A stretch of DNA of 64,000 nt from Streptomyces rishiriensis. Lineage in GTDB: Bacteria > Actinomycetota > Actinomycetes > Streptomycetales > Streptomycetaceae. Below, in pieces: positions 32,893 to 40,504 of this stretch. The translations under genes were made by a program, and so were the position numbers. Position 1 is the first letter of the stretch, and every line of letters begins with the position of its first letter. Location: positions 1 to 64,000 of the forward strand of contig NZ_BEWA01000014.1 in NCBI RefSeq assembly GCF_003112535.1. The letters are read 5' to 3'. The notes under the pieces are model-generated. The model did no database searches, had not been told where the DNA came from, and was given only the letters and a program-made list of their open reading frames with translations.

Positions 32893-33558
32893 GTGACCGA
32901 CATCATCACGCTCTCCGACCCTCGGGTCGCCGCCGTCGCGCAGGACGAATGCGGTGAGCCGCTCGTCGACCTGCGCGCCGGCGGCGGCCTGCGGCTCGAC
33001 CACCGGCAGGCCGACGACGACGGCAGCTACGCCCATCTGAGGTCGGGCGCGCTGCGGCGGCTCGTCCTGGCGCAGCGCATGCTGCCGGCCGGCGTCCGGT
33101 TCCTGGTGGTGGAGGGGTACCGGCCGCCGGACCTCCAGCGGCGCTACTTCGAGCAGTACGCGGCGACGATGCGACGGGCGCATCCCGGCGCGGCGCCCGA
33201 GCGGATACGGGAGCTGGCGAGCGCCTACATCTCCCCTCCGGAGGTCGCACCGCACGTCAGCGGCGGAGCGGTCGACCTGACGCTGTGCGACCGGGACGGC
33301 CGCGAGCTGCCGCTGGGCACCGATGTCAACGCGACCCCGGAGGAGAGCGCGGGCGCCTGTCGCACCGAAGCTCCCGGCATCGCGGCCGAGGCGCGGGCGA
33401 ACCGGGCGCTGATGGCACGGGCTCTGACGGCGTCCGGGTTCGTCAACTACCCGACCGAATGGTGGCACTGGTCCTACGGCGACCGGTACTGGGCCCTGCT
33501 GCTCCGCGCCCCGGCCGCCCGCTACGGCCCCGCCGCCCCGCCCCGCCCGACGGCCTGA
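32893..33558 (+). CDS. vanX: VanX-type D-alanyl-D-alanine dipeptidase
   Basis: A 221-residue zinc peptidase of the M15D family. Zinc ligands and catalytic residues are in place: HVSGGAVD (His121, Asp128) and EWWH (Glu189, His192), with the conserved Arg in EGYRPP (Arg77). Spacings match VanX (H-x6-D and E-x2-H). No signal peptide, so it acts in the cytoplasm, hydrolysing D-Ala-D-Ala. There is no vanH/vanA/vanRS beside it, so a role in peptidoglycan dipeptide turnover (DdpX-like) is more likely than glycopeptide resistance. The GTG start follows a SARP-like site and may be leaderless. Confidence 0.88.
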   Translation: MTDIITLSDPRVAAVAQDECGEPLVDLRAGGGLRLDHRQADDDGSYAHLRSGALRRLVLAQRMLPAGVRFLVVEGYRPPDLQRRYFEQYAATMRRAHPGAAPERIRELASAYISPPEVAPHVSGGAVDLTLCDRDGRELPLGTDVNATPEESAGACRTEAPGIAAEARANRALMARALTASGFVNYPTEWWHWSYGDRYWALLLRAPAARYGPAAPPRPTA

Positions 33559-33615
33559 CCACCTCGGGCACGGCACGGCACGGCGCACGACACATCCGAC
33601 CGAGGGGGAGAAGAA

Positions 33616-34152
33616 GTGGAGATCAGCAACGCGTCCTGTCCGCCGCCACCGTGCGCGGACCACGAGCACATGAGTCCGGGAGAGTTCGACGCCTCCTTCA
33701 CGGCCGACATGCCGCGGCTGCGCAGACGGCTCCTGGCGCTGACGGGCAATCCGCACGACGCCGACGACCTGCTCCAGGAGACGTATGTGCGGCTCTCCCG
33801 GCGAGCCCGAGCCCAGAACCTGACCCAGCAGCAGCATCCGTACGCCTACCTGTGCGCCGTCGCGGCCAACCTGCTGCGCGACTCCTGGACCCGGCCCTCC
33901 CGGCGCGAGCACACCACGGACCGGCTGCCCGAGTCCGGCTGGGACGGCGGACTCGGCGTCTACGAGGCGTCCGCGACGGCGCTCGCGCTGCTGCGCGTGC
34001 TGTCCGAGAAGGAGGCCGCCGCGGTGATTCTCGTGGATCTGGAAGGCCTCAGCCACGACACTGCCGCAGAGCGGCTCGGCACGCACCGCGGCACGGTCCA
34101 GCGCAACCGCATGCGCGGCCTCGCCAAGATGCGCGCAGCGCTCGTCCGCTAG
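33616..34152 (+). CDS. ECF-type sigma factor
   Basis: A 178-residue sigma-70 region 2/4 protein: region 2 ADMPRLRRRLLALTGNPHDA then DDLLQETYVRLSRRA, and a region 4 HTH in LEGLSHDTAAERLGTHRGTV then QRNRMRGLAKMRAAL. The N-terminus (NASCPPPPCADHEH) contains two Cys and two His near each other, unusual for ECF factors and possibly a metal or redox site. GTG start preceded by GGGGGAG. A terminator follows, so it is transcribed separately from the NlpC/P60 gene; no anti-sigma gene is adjacent. Confidence 0.87.
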   Translation: MEISNASCPPPPCADHEHMSPGEFDASFTADMPRLRRRLLALTGNPHDADDLLQETYVRLSRRARAQNLTQQQHPYAYLCAVAANLLRDSWTRPSRREHTTDRLPESGWDGGLGVYEASATALALLRVLSEKEAAAVILVDLEGLSHDTAAERLGTHRGTVQRNRMRGLAKMRAALVR

Positions 34153-34173
34153 CCGCACTCGTCCGCCAGCCGC

Positions 34174-34204
34174 GTGTCGCATCCCACGGGGGTGGGTGCG
34201 ACAC
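34174..34204 (+). terminator. Terminator after the ECF sigma gene
   Basis: GTGTCGCATCCCAC pairs with GTGGGTGCGACAC (one bulged A) around a short G loop, followed by GCCCTTT. It is 22 bases after the sigma stop codon. Confidence 0.8.
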
Positions 34205-34266
34205 GCCCTTTCTCCCCGCCGTCACCGCAGACGCCGGTGACGTCACGTCGACGAAGGAAGAGTTCC

Positions 34267-35403
34267 TTGAAGATCACCAGCACGCGCCGCCGGACCAGCG
34301 GCGCGATCCTGGGCGCCTCGGTTCTGGCCCTCTCCGCGTTCTTCTCCGCCCCGGCCCACGCCGCGCCCGACGCCTCCTGCGGCGTCCTCGCGCCGGGCGC
34401 GACGGCCACCGCCCAGGCCGCCGTGTCCGCGGCCTGTTCCCAGATCGGTGTCTGGTACAGCTGGGGCGGCGGCCACGGCGCCACGCCGGGCGCCACCTAC
34501 GGCTACTACGACGGCTCGGACCCCGACAGCGCGCACGACAACGAACGCAAGGGCTTCGACTGCTCCGGCCTGATGCGCTACGCGTACTACCAGGCGACCG
34601 GCAAGGACCTGCTCAACGGCACGGCCGACGACCAGTTCCACAGCTCTCAGGCCTCCGCCCGCTTCTCCGCCGCGCAGGGCACCGCGCCGTTGCTGCCGGG
34701 CGACCTGATGTTCTGGGGAACCGGGCACGTCCACCACGTGGCCATGTATCTGGGCGGCGGGCAGATGGTCGAGGCGTACGAGTCGGGCACGCACATCCGG
34801 GTCGCGCCGGTCCGCACCGGAGGTGACTACGCCGGCGCGATCCGGATCAACGGGTCGGGCACCCCGACCCCGCCGCCCGCGGACGGCGGCACGACCTTCG
34901 AGACCTGGGGCACGGGGGTGCGCACCCACTCCACGCCGAGCGTGCGCTCCTCGGTCGTGGACACCTTCGCCGGGCCGACGCAGGTGTCGGTGCAGTGCCA
35001 GGAGCACGCGGAGACCGTGTCCGCCGAGGGCTACACGAACGACATCTGGTCCAAGCTGGATGACGGCTCGTGGCTGACCAACATCTACATCAAGGGGCCG
35101 GCCGAGCTGCCCGGCATCCCGGACTGCGGCGGCAGCAGCACCCCGCCGCCGACCGGTGGCAGCACGGCGCACCAGACCTGGGGCACGGGGGTGCGCACCC
35201 ACGGCGAGCCCAACGTCAACGCCGCGGTCGTCGACTACTTCGCGCAGCCGACCACCGTCAACGTGGTGTGCCAGGCACACGCCCAGGAGGTGACGGCCGA
35301 GGGCTACACCAACGACGCCTGGTCGAAGCTGACGGACGGTTCCTGGCTGACCAACATCTACCTCAAGGGCCCGGCCTGGCTCTCCGACGTCCCCACCTGC
35401 TGA
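34267..35403 (+). CDS. Secreted NlpC/P60 peptidoglycan hydrolase with two C-terminal SH3-like repeats
   Basis: A 378-residue secreted protein. The signal peptide (KITSTRRRTSGAILGAS, cleavage after APAHA) is followed by an NlpC/P60 domain with catalytic Cys at about 99 in KGFDCSGLMRYAYY and His in GHVHHVAMYLG; it would cut peptide cross-links in peptidoglycan. Two ~75-residue repeats follow, each starting TWGTGVRTH and ending WLTNIY-x-KGP, with Pro/Thr linkers; each has two Cys and looks like an SH3-type wall-binding module. The start is TTG at 34267 with AAGGAAGAG upstream, which places the signal peptide at the N-terminus. Confidence 0.9.
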   Translation: MKITSTRRRTSGAILGASVLALSAFFSAPAHAAPDASCGVLAPGATATAQAAVSAACSQIGVWYSWGGGHGATPGATYGYYDGSDPDSAHDNERKGFDCSGLMRYAYYQATGKDLLNGTADDQFHSSQASARFSAAQGTAPLLPGDLMFWGTGHVHHVAMYLGGGQMVEAYESGTHIRVAPVRTGGDYAGAIRINGSGTPTPPPADGGTTFETWGTGVRTHSTPSVRSSVVDTFAGPTQVSVQCQEHAETVSAEGYTNDIWSKLDDGSWLTNIYIKGPAELPGIPDCGGSSTPPPTGGSTAHQTWGTGVRTHGEPNVNAAVVDYFAQPTTVNVVCQAHAQEVTAEGYTNDAWSKLTDGSWLTNIYLKGPAWLSDVPTC

Positions 35404-35605
35404 GGCCACCGCCCCGGGGCTGCGCCCGGCCCGCGGGTCGCCGGCGGACGCCCGGAGGCCGTGCCGTCGGCCGGAAGGCCGCAGGGCCGATCGGCGCGGA
35501 CCCGGCGCGCCTCGGGCGTCCGGGCGGCCGCTGGTGGAGGATCGCCGGGCGGCGGCCCGGGAGGGGCTCCGCCCGGTACCGCCCCACCGAGTGAAGAGGT
35601 CCGCC

Positions 35606-35776
35606 ATGAGACCGTTCGGCGCCCCGCCGTTCGACGACCCCCGCTGCGGCGATCCCCGCTGCGGCGATCCCCGCTTCGACGACCCGCCGTCGGCGCCCCT
35701 CGCCGGCCGGTCCCGCGGACCCGTCAGGATCGGCGGGCAGGTCAGGACCGACGGCGGTCCGCGGACCGCGCCATGA
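35606..35776 (+). CDS. Small Pro/Asp/Cys-rich ORF coupled to a methyltransferase
   Basis: A 56-residue frame starting ATG with GAGG upstream and ending in a four-base overlap (ATGA) with the methyltransferase start. It contains tandem 15-base DNA repeats giving DPRCGDPRCGDPRFDDP, then a basic tail. The overlap and ribosome site argue for translation; the low-complexity composition argues for caution. I recognise no family. A peptide substrate for the methyltransferase, or simply a coupling leader ORF, are both possible. Confidence 0.5.
   Translation: MRPFGAPPFDDPRCGDPRCGDPRFDDPPSAPLAGRSRGPVRIGGQVRTDGGPRTAP
35641..35685 (+). repeat. 15-base tandem repeat inside the small ORF
   Basis: CCGCTGCGGCGATCC occurs twice in perfect tandem (35641-35655, 35656-35670), followed by a diverged third unit CCGCTTCGACGACCC. 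The period is a multiple of three and keeps the frame. Confidence 0.85.
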
Positions 35777-36597
35777 CCGCCGCTCGGCACGGGGACGCGG
35801 TCGGCGACGGCCGATACGGCGAGGCCGTCTTCCGGCCGGAGCAGGCGGGCGAGGGCGAACGCGTCGACTTCGGCGCGCTCGCCTACGACGACATCACCAT
35901 GGCGCGGCTGCGGGCGCTCGGGGTCGGGCCGGGCTGGCACTGCCTCGACGTGGGGGCCGGCACCGGCACGGTCTCCCGGCGGCTGCTGGAGGAGGCCGGG
36001 GTGGCGAGCGTGCTCGCCGTGGACCGTGACACCCGCTTCCTGGACGCTCGGCCTACGCCGGGGCTCGACGTGCTGGAGGCCGACATCACCGACCCGCAGT
36101 CCGTGCCGGGCCGGTTCTCGCTCGTCCACGCCCGTTTCGTGCTGATGCATCTGCCGGCGCGTGACCGCGTGCTCGGCACTCTGACCGAACTCGTCGCGCC
36201 CGGCGGCCTGTTGATGCTCAGCGACGCGGTCGACCTGACGAGCGACCTGACGCCCGGCACGCCGTACAGCACGGCGATGCGCGCGATGTGGCAGGGGCTG
36301 CGGGACACCATCGGCACCGACGTCTCCTGGGTGCCGTCGTATCCGCGGCTGCTGCGCGGGGCGGGGCTCGTCTCCGTCGCCGCCGAGATCCGTGTGCCGC
36401 CGCTGACGCCGGGCAGTCCCCTCAGCCGCTTCTGGGCGGACACCTGGGAGCGCAGCAGGGCGGCGATGCTCGCCACCGGGCTGGTCGACGACGCAGCCGT
36501 CGACGCGGCGGTCCGGTACCTGGGCTCCGACGACTGCGCCGCGCTGTCCGCCGGCATGCTCACCGCCTGGGGACGCAGACCGCGGGAGAGCCGGTGA
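35773..36597 (+). CDS. Class I SAM-dependent methyltransferase
   Basis: A 274-residue methyltransferase with the SAM-binding motif CLDVGAGTGTVSRRL (about 57-71), the acidic ribose-binding AVDRD, LEADITD, and post-motif LVAPGGLLMLSDAVD. Helical insert after 155 (PYSTAMRAMWQGLRDTIG) resembles small-molecule O/N/C-methyltransferases, not rRNA enzymes. The substrate is unknown. Its ATG overlaps the stop of the small ORF, so the two are coupled. Confidence 0.88.
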   Translation: MTAARHGDAVGDGRYGEAVFRPEQAGEGERVDFGALAYDDITMARLRALGVGPGWHCLDVGAGTGTVSRRLLEEAGVASVLAVDRDTRFLDARPTPGLDVLEADITDPQSVPGRFSLVHARFVLMHLPARDRVLGTLTELVAPGGLLMLSDAVDLTSDLTPGTPYSTAMRAMWQGLRDTIGTDVSWVPSYPRLLRGAGLVSVAAEIRVPPLTPGSPLSRFWADTWERSRAAMLATGLVDDAAVDAAVRYLGSDDCAALSAGMLTAWGRRPRESR

Positions 36598-36851
36598 GAG
36601 CGGGCCGTCGCGGCCTGCCGCACGCCGGCCGGGCACCGTCAGCGGAACCGCGGGTCCGAACCGCTCAGGGCTCCAGGCCGCAGCGGCAGGCCAGCGCCCT
36701 CAGGCGGGCGGGTTCGCGCCGAGCCGCTGCCGGATGCGCGAGGTCGAGTGCCGTCCCCGCGCGGACGGTGAGGTACACGGCGTCCTCGCGGGCCTCGGCG
36801 TCGAGACCGGGCGCGGCGCGCAGCCGGCGGCGCGGAGGACGTGAACGCCGG
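36598..36851. other. Intergenic stretch between convergent genes
   Basis: About 250 bases. The minus strand carries an open frame ending at 36665 (reading LRALACRCGLEP at its end) with gene-like codon use but no start codon; it could be the remnant of a lost gene. Nothing else is recognised. Confidence 0.35.
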
Positions 36852-38054
36852 TCAGGCGTCGGCTCCGGCGTTCACCACGGGGCCACCGTGGTCGGGGCCG
36901 TGCCAGTCCAGACAGAGGACGGTGGCGTCGTCTCTCACGTGGCCGCGGCAGGCCAGGGAGACCTCCTGGACCAGTGTGCGCACCACCTCGCGCGGATGCT
37001 CGGACGCCGTGTCGCGCAGGAGCGCGGCCAGATCGACCGCTTCCGCCTGGCGTTCCTGCATGCCGTCGGTGTAGAGCAGGAGTCGGTCGCCGGGGCGCAG
37101 GTCGACGTCCTGCATCAGGTACGGACCCTGCCCGACGACGCCGAAGGGCAGGTTCACGGTCAGGCGCAGTGCCTCCACCGTGCCGTCGCGCATCCGCAGC
37201 GGCCAGGGGTGGCCGGCGTTGACGAGCTGTGCGCCGGTGCCGTCCAGCGCGATGCGCAGCAACTGCCCGGTGGCGAAGGTCCGCCGGCCGTGGTCGAGGA
37301 GTGCCTGGTGGGTCTGGCGGGCCTGTTCGGCGAGGTCCACCCCGGCGCGCCGGGCGCCGCGCGAGGCGTTCACCAGGAGGGTGGCCATGAGCGAGGCGTC
37401 GACGTCATGGCCCATGGCGTCCGTGATGGAGAGGTGCAGGGCTTCCTGGTCGAGGGAGTAGTCGTAGGTGTCGCCGGCGATGTCGGAGGCCGGGACCAGG
37501 GCCCCGGCGAGGGTGAACTCGGCGGCCTCGCAGGAGGGCGCCGAGGGCAGCAGCTGACGTTGGATCTCGGCGGCCAGGCTCACCGAGGTGGTGCGGTTGC
37601 CCCAGTGGTAGAGGTCGGTGAACCGGCGGTCGGTGACGATGATGTACGCCAGCGCGTGCGCCACCTCCTCCACCTGCTCCAGGACGTCCTCCGTGACCTC
37701 GGTGAGGAACAGCTCCAGGACGCCGATGGCGTCGCCGCGGTTCGTGACGGGGGCGAGCACCCGCTGCCCCTGGTCGCTCTGCGGCGCCCGCACCAGCTTC
37801 TGGGTGCGCAGGACGTCGTCGTAGACGCCGCTGCCGGCGAGAGGGACCTGACCGGTGCGGTGCCCGTCCCGTCCGGCCGTCTTGTCGCTGACCCGCAGCA
37901 GGCGCCGGCCGACGACGTCGAGGAAGAGGAACGACACGTAACGCGCGCCGAACCGGTCGCGCAGATTGCGCGCCACGACGTCGAGGGAGCCTACCGGCGC
38001 GGCGTCCTCCGCGGCGGCGAGCACCTCTGCGAGTCCGATTCGGTCACGTGTCAC
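36852..38054 (-). CDS. GAF-SpoIIE (PP2C) protein phosphatase, paralogue of the 14 kb enzyme
   Basis: A 400-residue protein with the same plan as the 14092-15285 product: N-terminal sensor (ARYVSFLFLDVVGRRLLRVS), linker ALAYIIVTDRRFTDLYHWGN, then SpoIIE/PP2C motifs (PASDIAGDTYDYS, LSITDAMGHDVDAS, VNAGHPWPLRM, LLYTDGMQERQ, VRDDATVLCLDWHG). All metal-binding Asp residues are present. The GTG at 38054 is chosen because AGGAGGAGACA precedes it directly; another in-frame GTG lies 18 bases upstream. It would dephosphorylate a STAS antagonist; none is adjacent. Confidence 0.9.
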   Translation of the reverse strand: MTRDRIGLAEVLAAAEDAAPVGSLDVVARNLRDRFGARYVSFLFLDVVGRRLLRVSDKTAGRDGHRTGQVPLAGSGVYDDVLRTQKLVRAPQSDQGQRVLAPVTNRGDAIGVLELFLTEVTEDVLEQVEEVAHALAYIIVTDRRFTDLYHWGNRTTSVSLAAEIQRQLLPSAPSCEAAEFTLAGALVPASDIAGDTYDYSLDQEALHLSITDAMGHDVDASLMATLLVNASRGARRAGVDLAEQARQTHQALLDHGRRTFATGQLLRIALDGTGAQLVNAGHPWPLRMRDGTVEALRLTVNLPFGVVGQGPYLMQDVDLRPGDRLLLYTDGMQERQAEAVDLAALLRDTASEHPREVVRTLVQEVSLACRGHVRDDATVLCLDWHGPDHGGPVVNAGADA

Positions 38055-38202
38055 TGTCTCCTCCTGGGTCACGGACTCTCCTTCCCTCGGACACGCGTGC
38101 CTCACGTCCGGGACGGAGATGCCGCGGGCTCGACGACGTCGGGGCATGCGCGCTCCGTCCGACGGCGGCGCCGCTTGGTGGGCGAGTGAGCACTTGCCTA
38201 CC

Positions 38203-38397
38203 ATGGGCGCCACGGCGGAGGACGTCTTCACGCCGTCGGCCGACCCCGCCCGCCGGCTCCTGGCCGTCCTGGGACGGGCGGGCCTGACGGTCTCCCGGCG
38301 CGAGGTCCGCTACAGGTTCCACGATCCGGACACCGAACCCCTTGAGCGCATCGCGACCCGGTGGCTCAGGCCCGACCCACGGGAGAGCACCCCATGA
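38203..38397 (+). CDS. Small protein coupled to a VOC-family gene
   Basis: A 64-residue frame (MGATAEDVFTPSADPA..., ending WLRPDPRESTP) whose TGA overlaps the ATG of the VOC gene by four bases. The middle ARRLLAVLGRAGLTVSRREV looks like two helices and could be a small helix-turn-helix, but the match is weak. No clear ribosome site. The overlap with the next gene is the main support; function unknown. Confidence 0.5.
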   Translation: MGATAEDVFTPSADPARRLLAVLGRAGLTVSRREVRYRFHDPDTEPLERIATRWLRPDPRESTP

Positions 38398-38780
38398 GGA
38401 TCCACCTTTCCAGCGTCTTCGTCGACGACCAGGAGGCGGCGCTGCGTTTCTACACGGACGTGCTGGGCTTCGTGAAGAAGCACGACGTCCCCCTCGGCGA
38501 GCACCGATGGCTGACCGTGGTGTCGCCGGAGGATCCCGGCGGCACCGAACTGCTGCTCGAGCCCTCCGGCCATCCCGCGGTACGTCCGTACAAGACGGCG
38601 CTGGTCGAGGACGGCATCCCCGCCACCTCCTTCGCCGTGGACGACGTGCGGGCGGAGTACGACCGGCTGCGCGGGCTCGGGGTGCGCTTCACCCAGGAGC
38701 CGCTGGAGATGGGCCCGGTCACCACCGCGATCCTGGACGACACCTGCGGCAACCTGATCCAGCTGGTGCACAGCGAGTAG
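38394..38780 (+). CDS. VOC-family (glyoxalase/bleomycin-resistance fold) protein
   Basis: A 128-residue VOC protein with the two beta-alpha-beta-beta-beta repeats: MRIHLSSVFVDDQEAALRFY, LGFVKKHDVPLG, LLLEPSGHP, then DDVRAEYDRLRGLGVRF and DDTCGNLIQLVH. The metal ligands are in positions common to glyoxalase-like dioxygenases (His near the N-terminus, Glu at LLLEP). Reaction unknown; homologues are often annotated as glyoxalase/extradiol dioxygenases. Start overlaps the upstream small ORF. Confidence 0.87.
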   Translation: MRIHLSSVFVDDQEAALRFYTDVLGFVKKHDVPLGEHRWLTVVSPEDPGGTELLLEPSGHPAVRPYKTALVEDGIPATSFAVDDVRAEYDRLRGLGVRFTQEPLEMGPVTTAILDDTCGNLIQLVHSE

Positions 38781-38994
38781 CCCGCGGCGCGTACGGAGCG
38801 AACAACCCGACAGCCGGGCGGTGACCGCGGCACAGCCCCTGACCGCCTGTCACGCCCGCCGCGGTCCCATGTCGTTCAGGGCGCCAGGGCGCCCTCGCCC
38901 CGGCGCCCCCTGTGTGGGCCGAGGCGACGCCGGTGCCCGTGCGGCAATCCCGCCGCCGGAGGCCCCGCCTCGGAGCGCTCGGCGCTTTCCGGAG

Positions 38995-39420
38995 TCAGGA
39001 CGCCGCGCTCTTCTCGGCCAGTTTCTGGAACTCGCCGAGGTCGTAGTTGGCGAGCACCGAGTCGAGATGGGTGAGCGCGCCGAGATGCTCGACGAACCCC
39101 TTCGGGTCGTATTCGATCTGCACCGTCACGCGGCTCGCGGTGTCGCTCAGCCGGTGGAAGGTGACCACGCCCGCGTGCTCGACGCCCTCCACGGTGTGCC
39201 AGGCGATGCGGTCCTGTGGGACGACCTCGGTCAGTTCGGCCACGAAGTTCTTGTCCGCGCCGGGCAGTTGCAGCTGCCAGGCGAAACGGCGGCCGTCCAA
39301 CCGCTCCACCAGACGTACATGGCTCAGGAAGGACGGCCACCGTGTCACATCGCTCCACAGCCCCCAGGCGACGCTGACGGGGGCTTCGACATCGACGGTC
39401 TCCACAAGGGACGCGGACAT
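38995..39420 (-). CDS. SRPBCC/polyketide-cyclase-fold protein
   Basis: A 141-residue START/SRPBCC protein: VETVDVEAPVSVAWGLWSDV, TRWPSFLSHVRLVERLDG, RIAWHTVEGVEHAGVVTF, SRVTVQIEYDPKG. The fold binds hydrophobic ligands; many streptomycete copies with this motif set (coenzyme Q-binding/cyclase-dehydratase) have no assigned substrate. GGAGAGG precedes the ATG. A MerR-like gene lies upstream on the same strand, 128 bases away, and may control it. Confidence 0.87.
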   Translation of the reverse strand: MSASLVETVDVEAPVSVAWGLWSDVTRWPSFLSHVRLVERLDGRRFAWQLQLPGADKNFVAELTEVVPQDRIAWHTVEGVEHAGVVTFHRLSDTASRVTVQIEYDPKGFVEHLGALTHLDSVLANYDLGEFQKLAEKSAAS

Positions 39421-39548
39421 GGGCACCTCTCCCGGTCGGGGTTCGGGGCCGGTCCCCGAAACTCGCAGTGTGCGAAGCGGATACCCGCGCCGCCGCGGCG
39501 CACACGGTGGGACGAGGCCGGGCACCGGGACCGGCGCCCGCCGGCGGA

Positions 39549-39908
39549 TCAGGGCGAGGTGGAGGACGTCGAGACTGCGGAATGCGGTCCGCCGTCCTGG
39601 GCGCGCAGCTGGTCGTTGATGCGCTGGGCCTCTTCGAGCTGGTCCTCGAGGATGACGATGCGGCAGGCCGCCTCGATCGGGGTGCCCTGGTCGACGAGTT
39701 CGCGGGCCCGGCCCGCGACGCGCAGTTGGTAGCGGGAGTAGCGGCGGTGTCCGCCTTCGGAGCGCAGGGGGGTGATCAGTCGGTGTTCGCCGAGGGCTCG
39801 CAGGAAGGCGGGGGTGGTGCCGAGCATCTCGGCGGCCCGGCCCATGGTGTAGGCGGGATAGTCGTCGTCGTCGATGGGGGCGACGGATGGGGTACTGCGA
39901 GGGGGCAT
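39549..39908 (-). CDS. MerR-family-like transcriptional regulator (short)
   Basis: A 119-residue protein with a MerR-type winged helix: YTMGRAAEMLGTTPAFLRAL, EHRLITPLRSEGGHRRYSRY, then ARELVDQGTPIEAACRIVIL and a coiled dimerisation helix EDQLEEAQRINDQLRAQ. It has no effector domain, so it is a MerR-like DNA binder of the BldC/short type. AAGAGG precedes the ATG. A long, structured, relatively AT-rich leader lies upstream. Confidence 0.87.
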   Translation of the reverse strand: MPPRSTPSVAPIDDDDYPAYTMGRAAEMLGTTPAFLRALGEHRLITPLRSEGGHRRYSRYQLRVAGRARELVDQGTPIEAACRIVILEDQLEEAQRINDQLRAQDGGPHSAVSTSSTSP

Positions 39909-39936
39909 AGACCTCTTCTTCCAAAAGACGCGTCGG

Positions 39937-39969
39937 GGGGCCCGGGTGCCATGCCGGCACCCGGGCCCC
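39937..39969 (-). promoter_or_regulatory. Hairpin in the leader of the MerR-like gene
   Basis: GGGGCCCGGGTGCC (39937-39950) pairs perfectly with 39956-39969 around ATGCC. It lies 29 bases upstream of the MerR-like ATG and would form in its 5' leader. A second small hairpin (GCACCC-N4-GGGTGC) occurs at about 40024-40039. Confidence 0.6.
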
Positions 39970-40439
39970 GAGCCTTCAACACCATCTGCCGGCCGACTTC
40001 GCCGGTATTTTGTTCCGCAGGGTGCACCCGGGAGGGTGCGGCTGCGGGGATCGCGGATGCGTGACCGGGGACCACCTTCCAATCCGGGGCCTGCGGTACC
40101 CGGGCGGACTGCTTCCTCGCCCGGGCGATCCTGATGGCGTGCGCTCCTTACCTTCGGTTGATCGGTTGCACTGCTGGATACCGCGGATACTGCTCACGAC
40201 CCGCATGGGGCCGAGTCCTGCTGGTCATGCATACGCGGCAGGTTCGTATCGGCCGCGTCCTCTTCTTTCGACTTTCCGAGTACGCCAAAAAACTCTAGCT
40301 CTGCAGCGAGCCCATGTCTACTCCGGCCACTACAGATTTTCTCCATGGCGATCACCCGGCCGGAGCGCGGGCGCCACCCTGCCGAGAGGCGTCCGCCGCC
40401 CCGCGGAAGCCCGGCCAACACCCGCCGGGAACTTCGCCG
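39970..40439. other. Long non-coding region between divergent regulator genes
   Basis: About 470 bases between the MerR-like gene and the hydrolase-tetR operon. It has lower GC than its surroundings, particularly at 40150-40350, and no open frame with gene-like codon use that I trust. It must contain the MerR-like promoter; the size and hairpins leave room for a structured RNA, but I matched no known riboswitch or tRNA. Confidence 0.45.
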
Positions 40440-40487
40440 TTGACAAGCGTGGCTAATGTGATTAGCTTTTGGCTAACGGAATTAGCC
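40440..40487 (+). promoter_or_regulatory. Promoter with tandem TetR-type operators
   Basis: TTGACA (40440-40445) and TAGCTT (40463-40468) are spaced 17 bases. GGCTAA-N5-TTAGCT (40451-40467) overlaps the -10, and GGCTAA-N5-TTAGCC (40471-40487) lies 20 bases further on. Two operators on one face of the helix upstream of a hydrolase-tetR operon strongly suggest autoregulation. Confidence 0.85.
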
Positions 40488-40504
40488 TAACATCAGGGGA
40501 TGCC

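Noticed and set aside
36665..36842. Minus-strand open frame between the methyltransferase and PP2C genes
   Set aside because: No start codon; at most a remnant.
40010..40456. Plus-strand 148-codon open frame between the MerR-like gene and the tetR operon
   Set aside because: Composition unlike the genome's genes, no family resemblance, no ribosome site, and it runs into the promoter/operator of the next operon.
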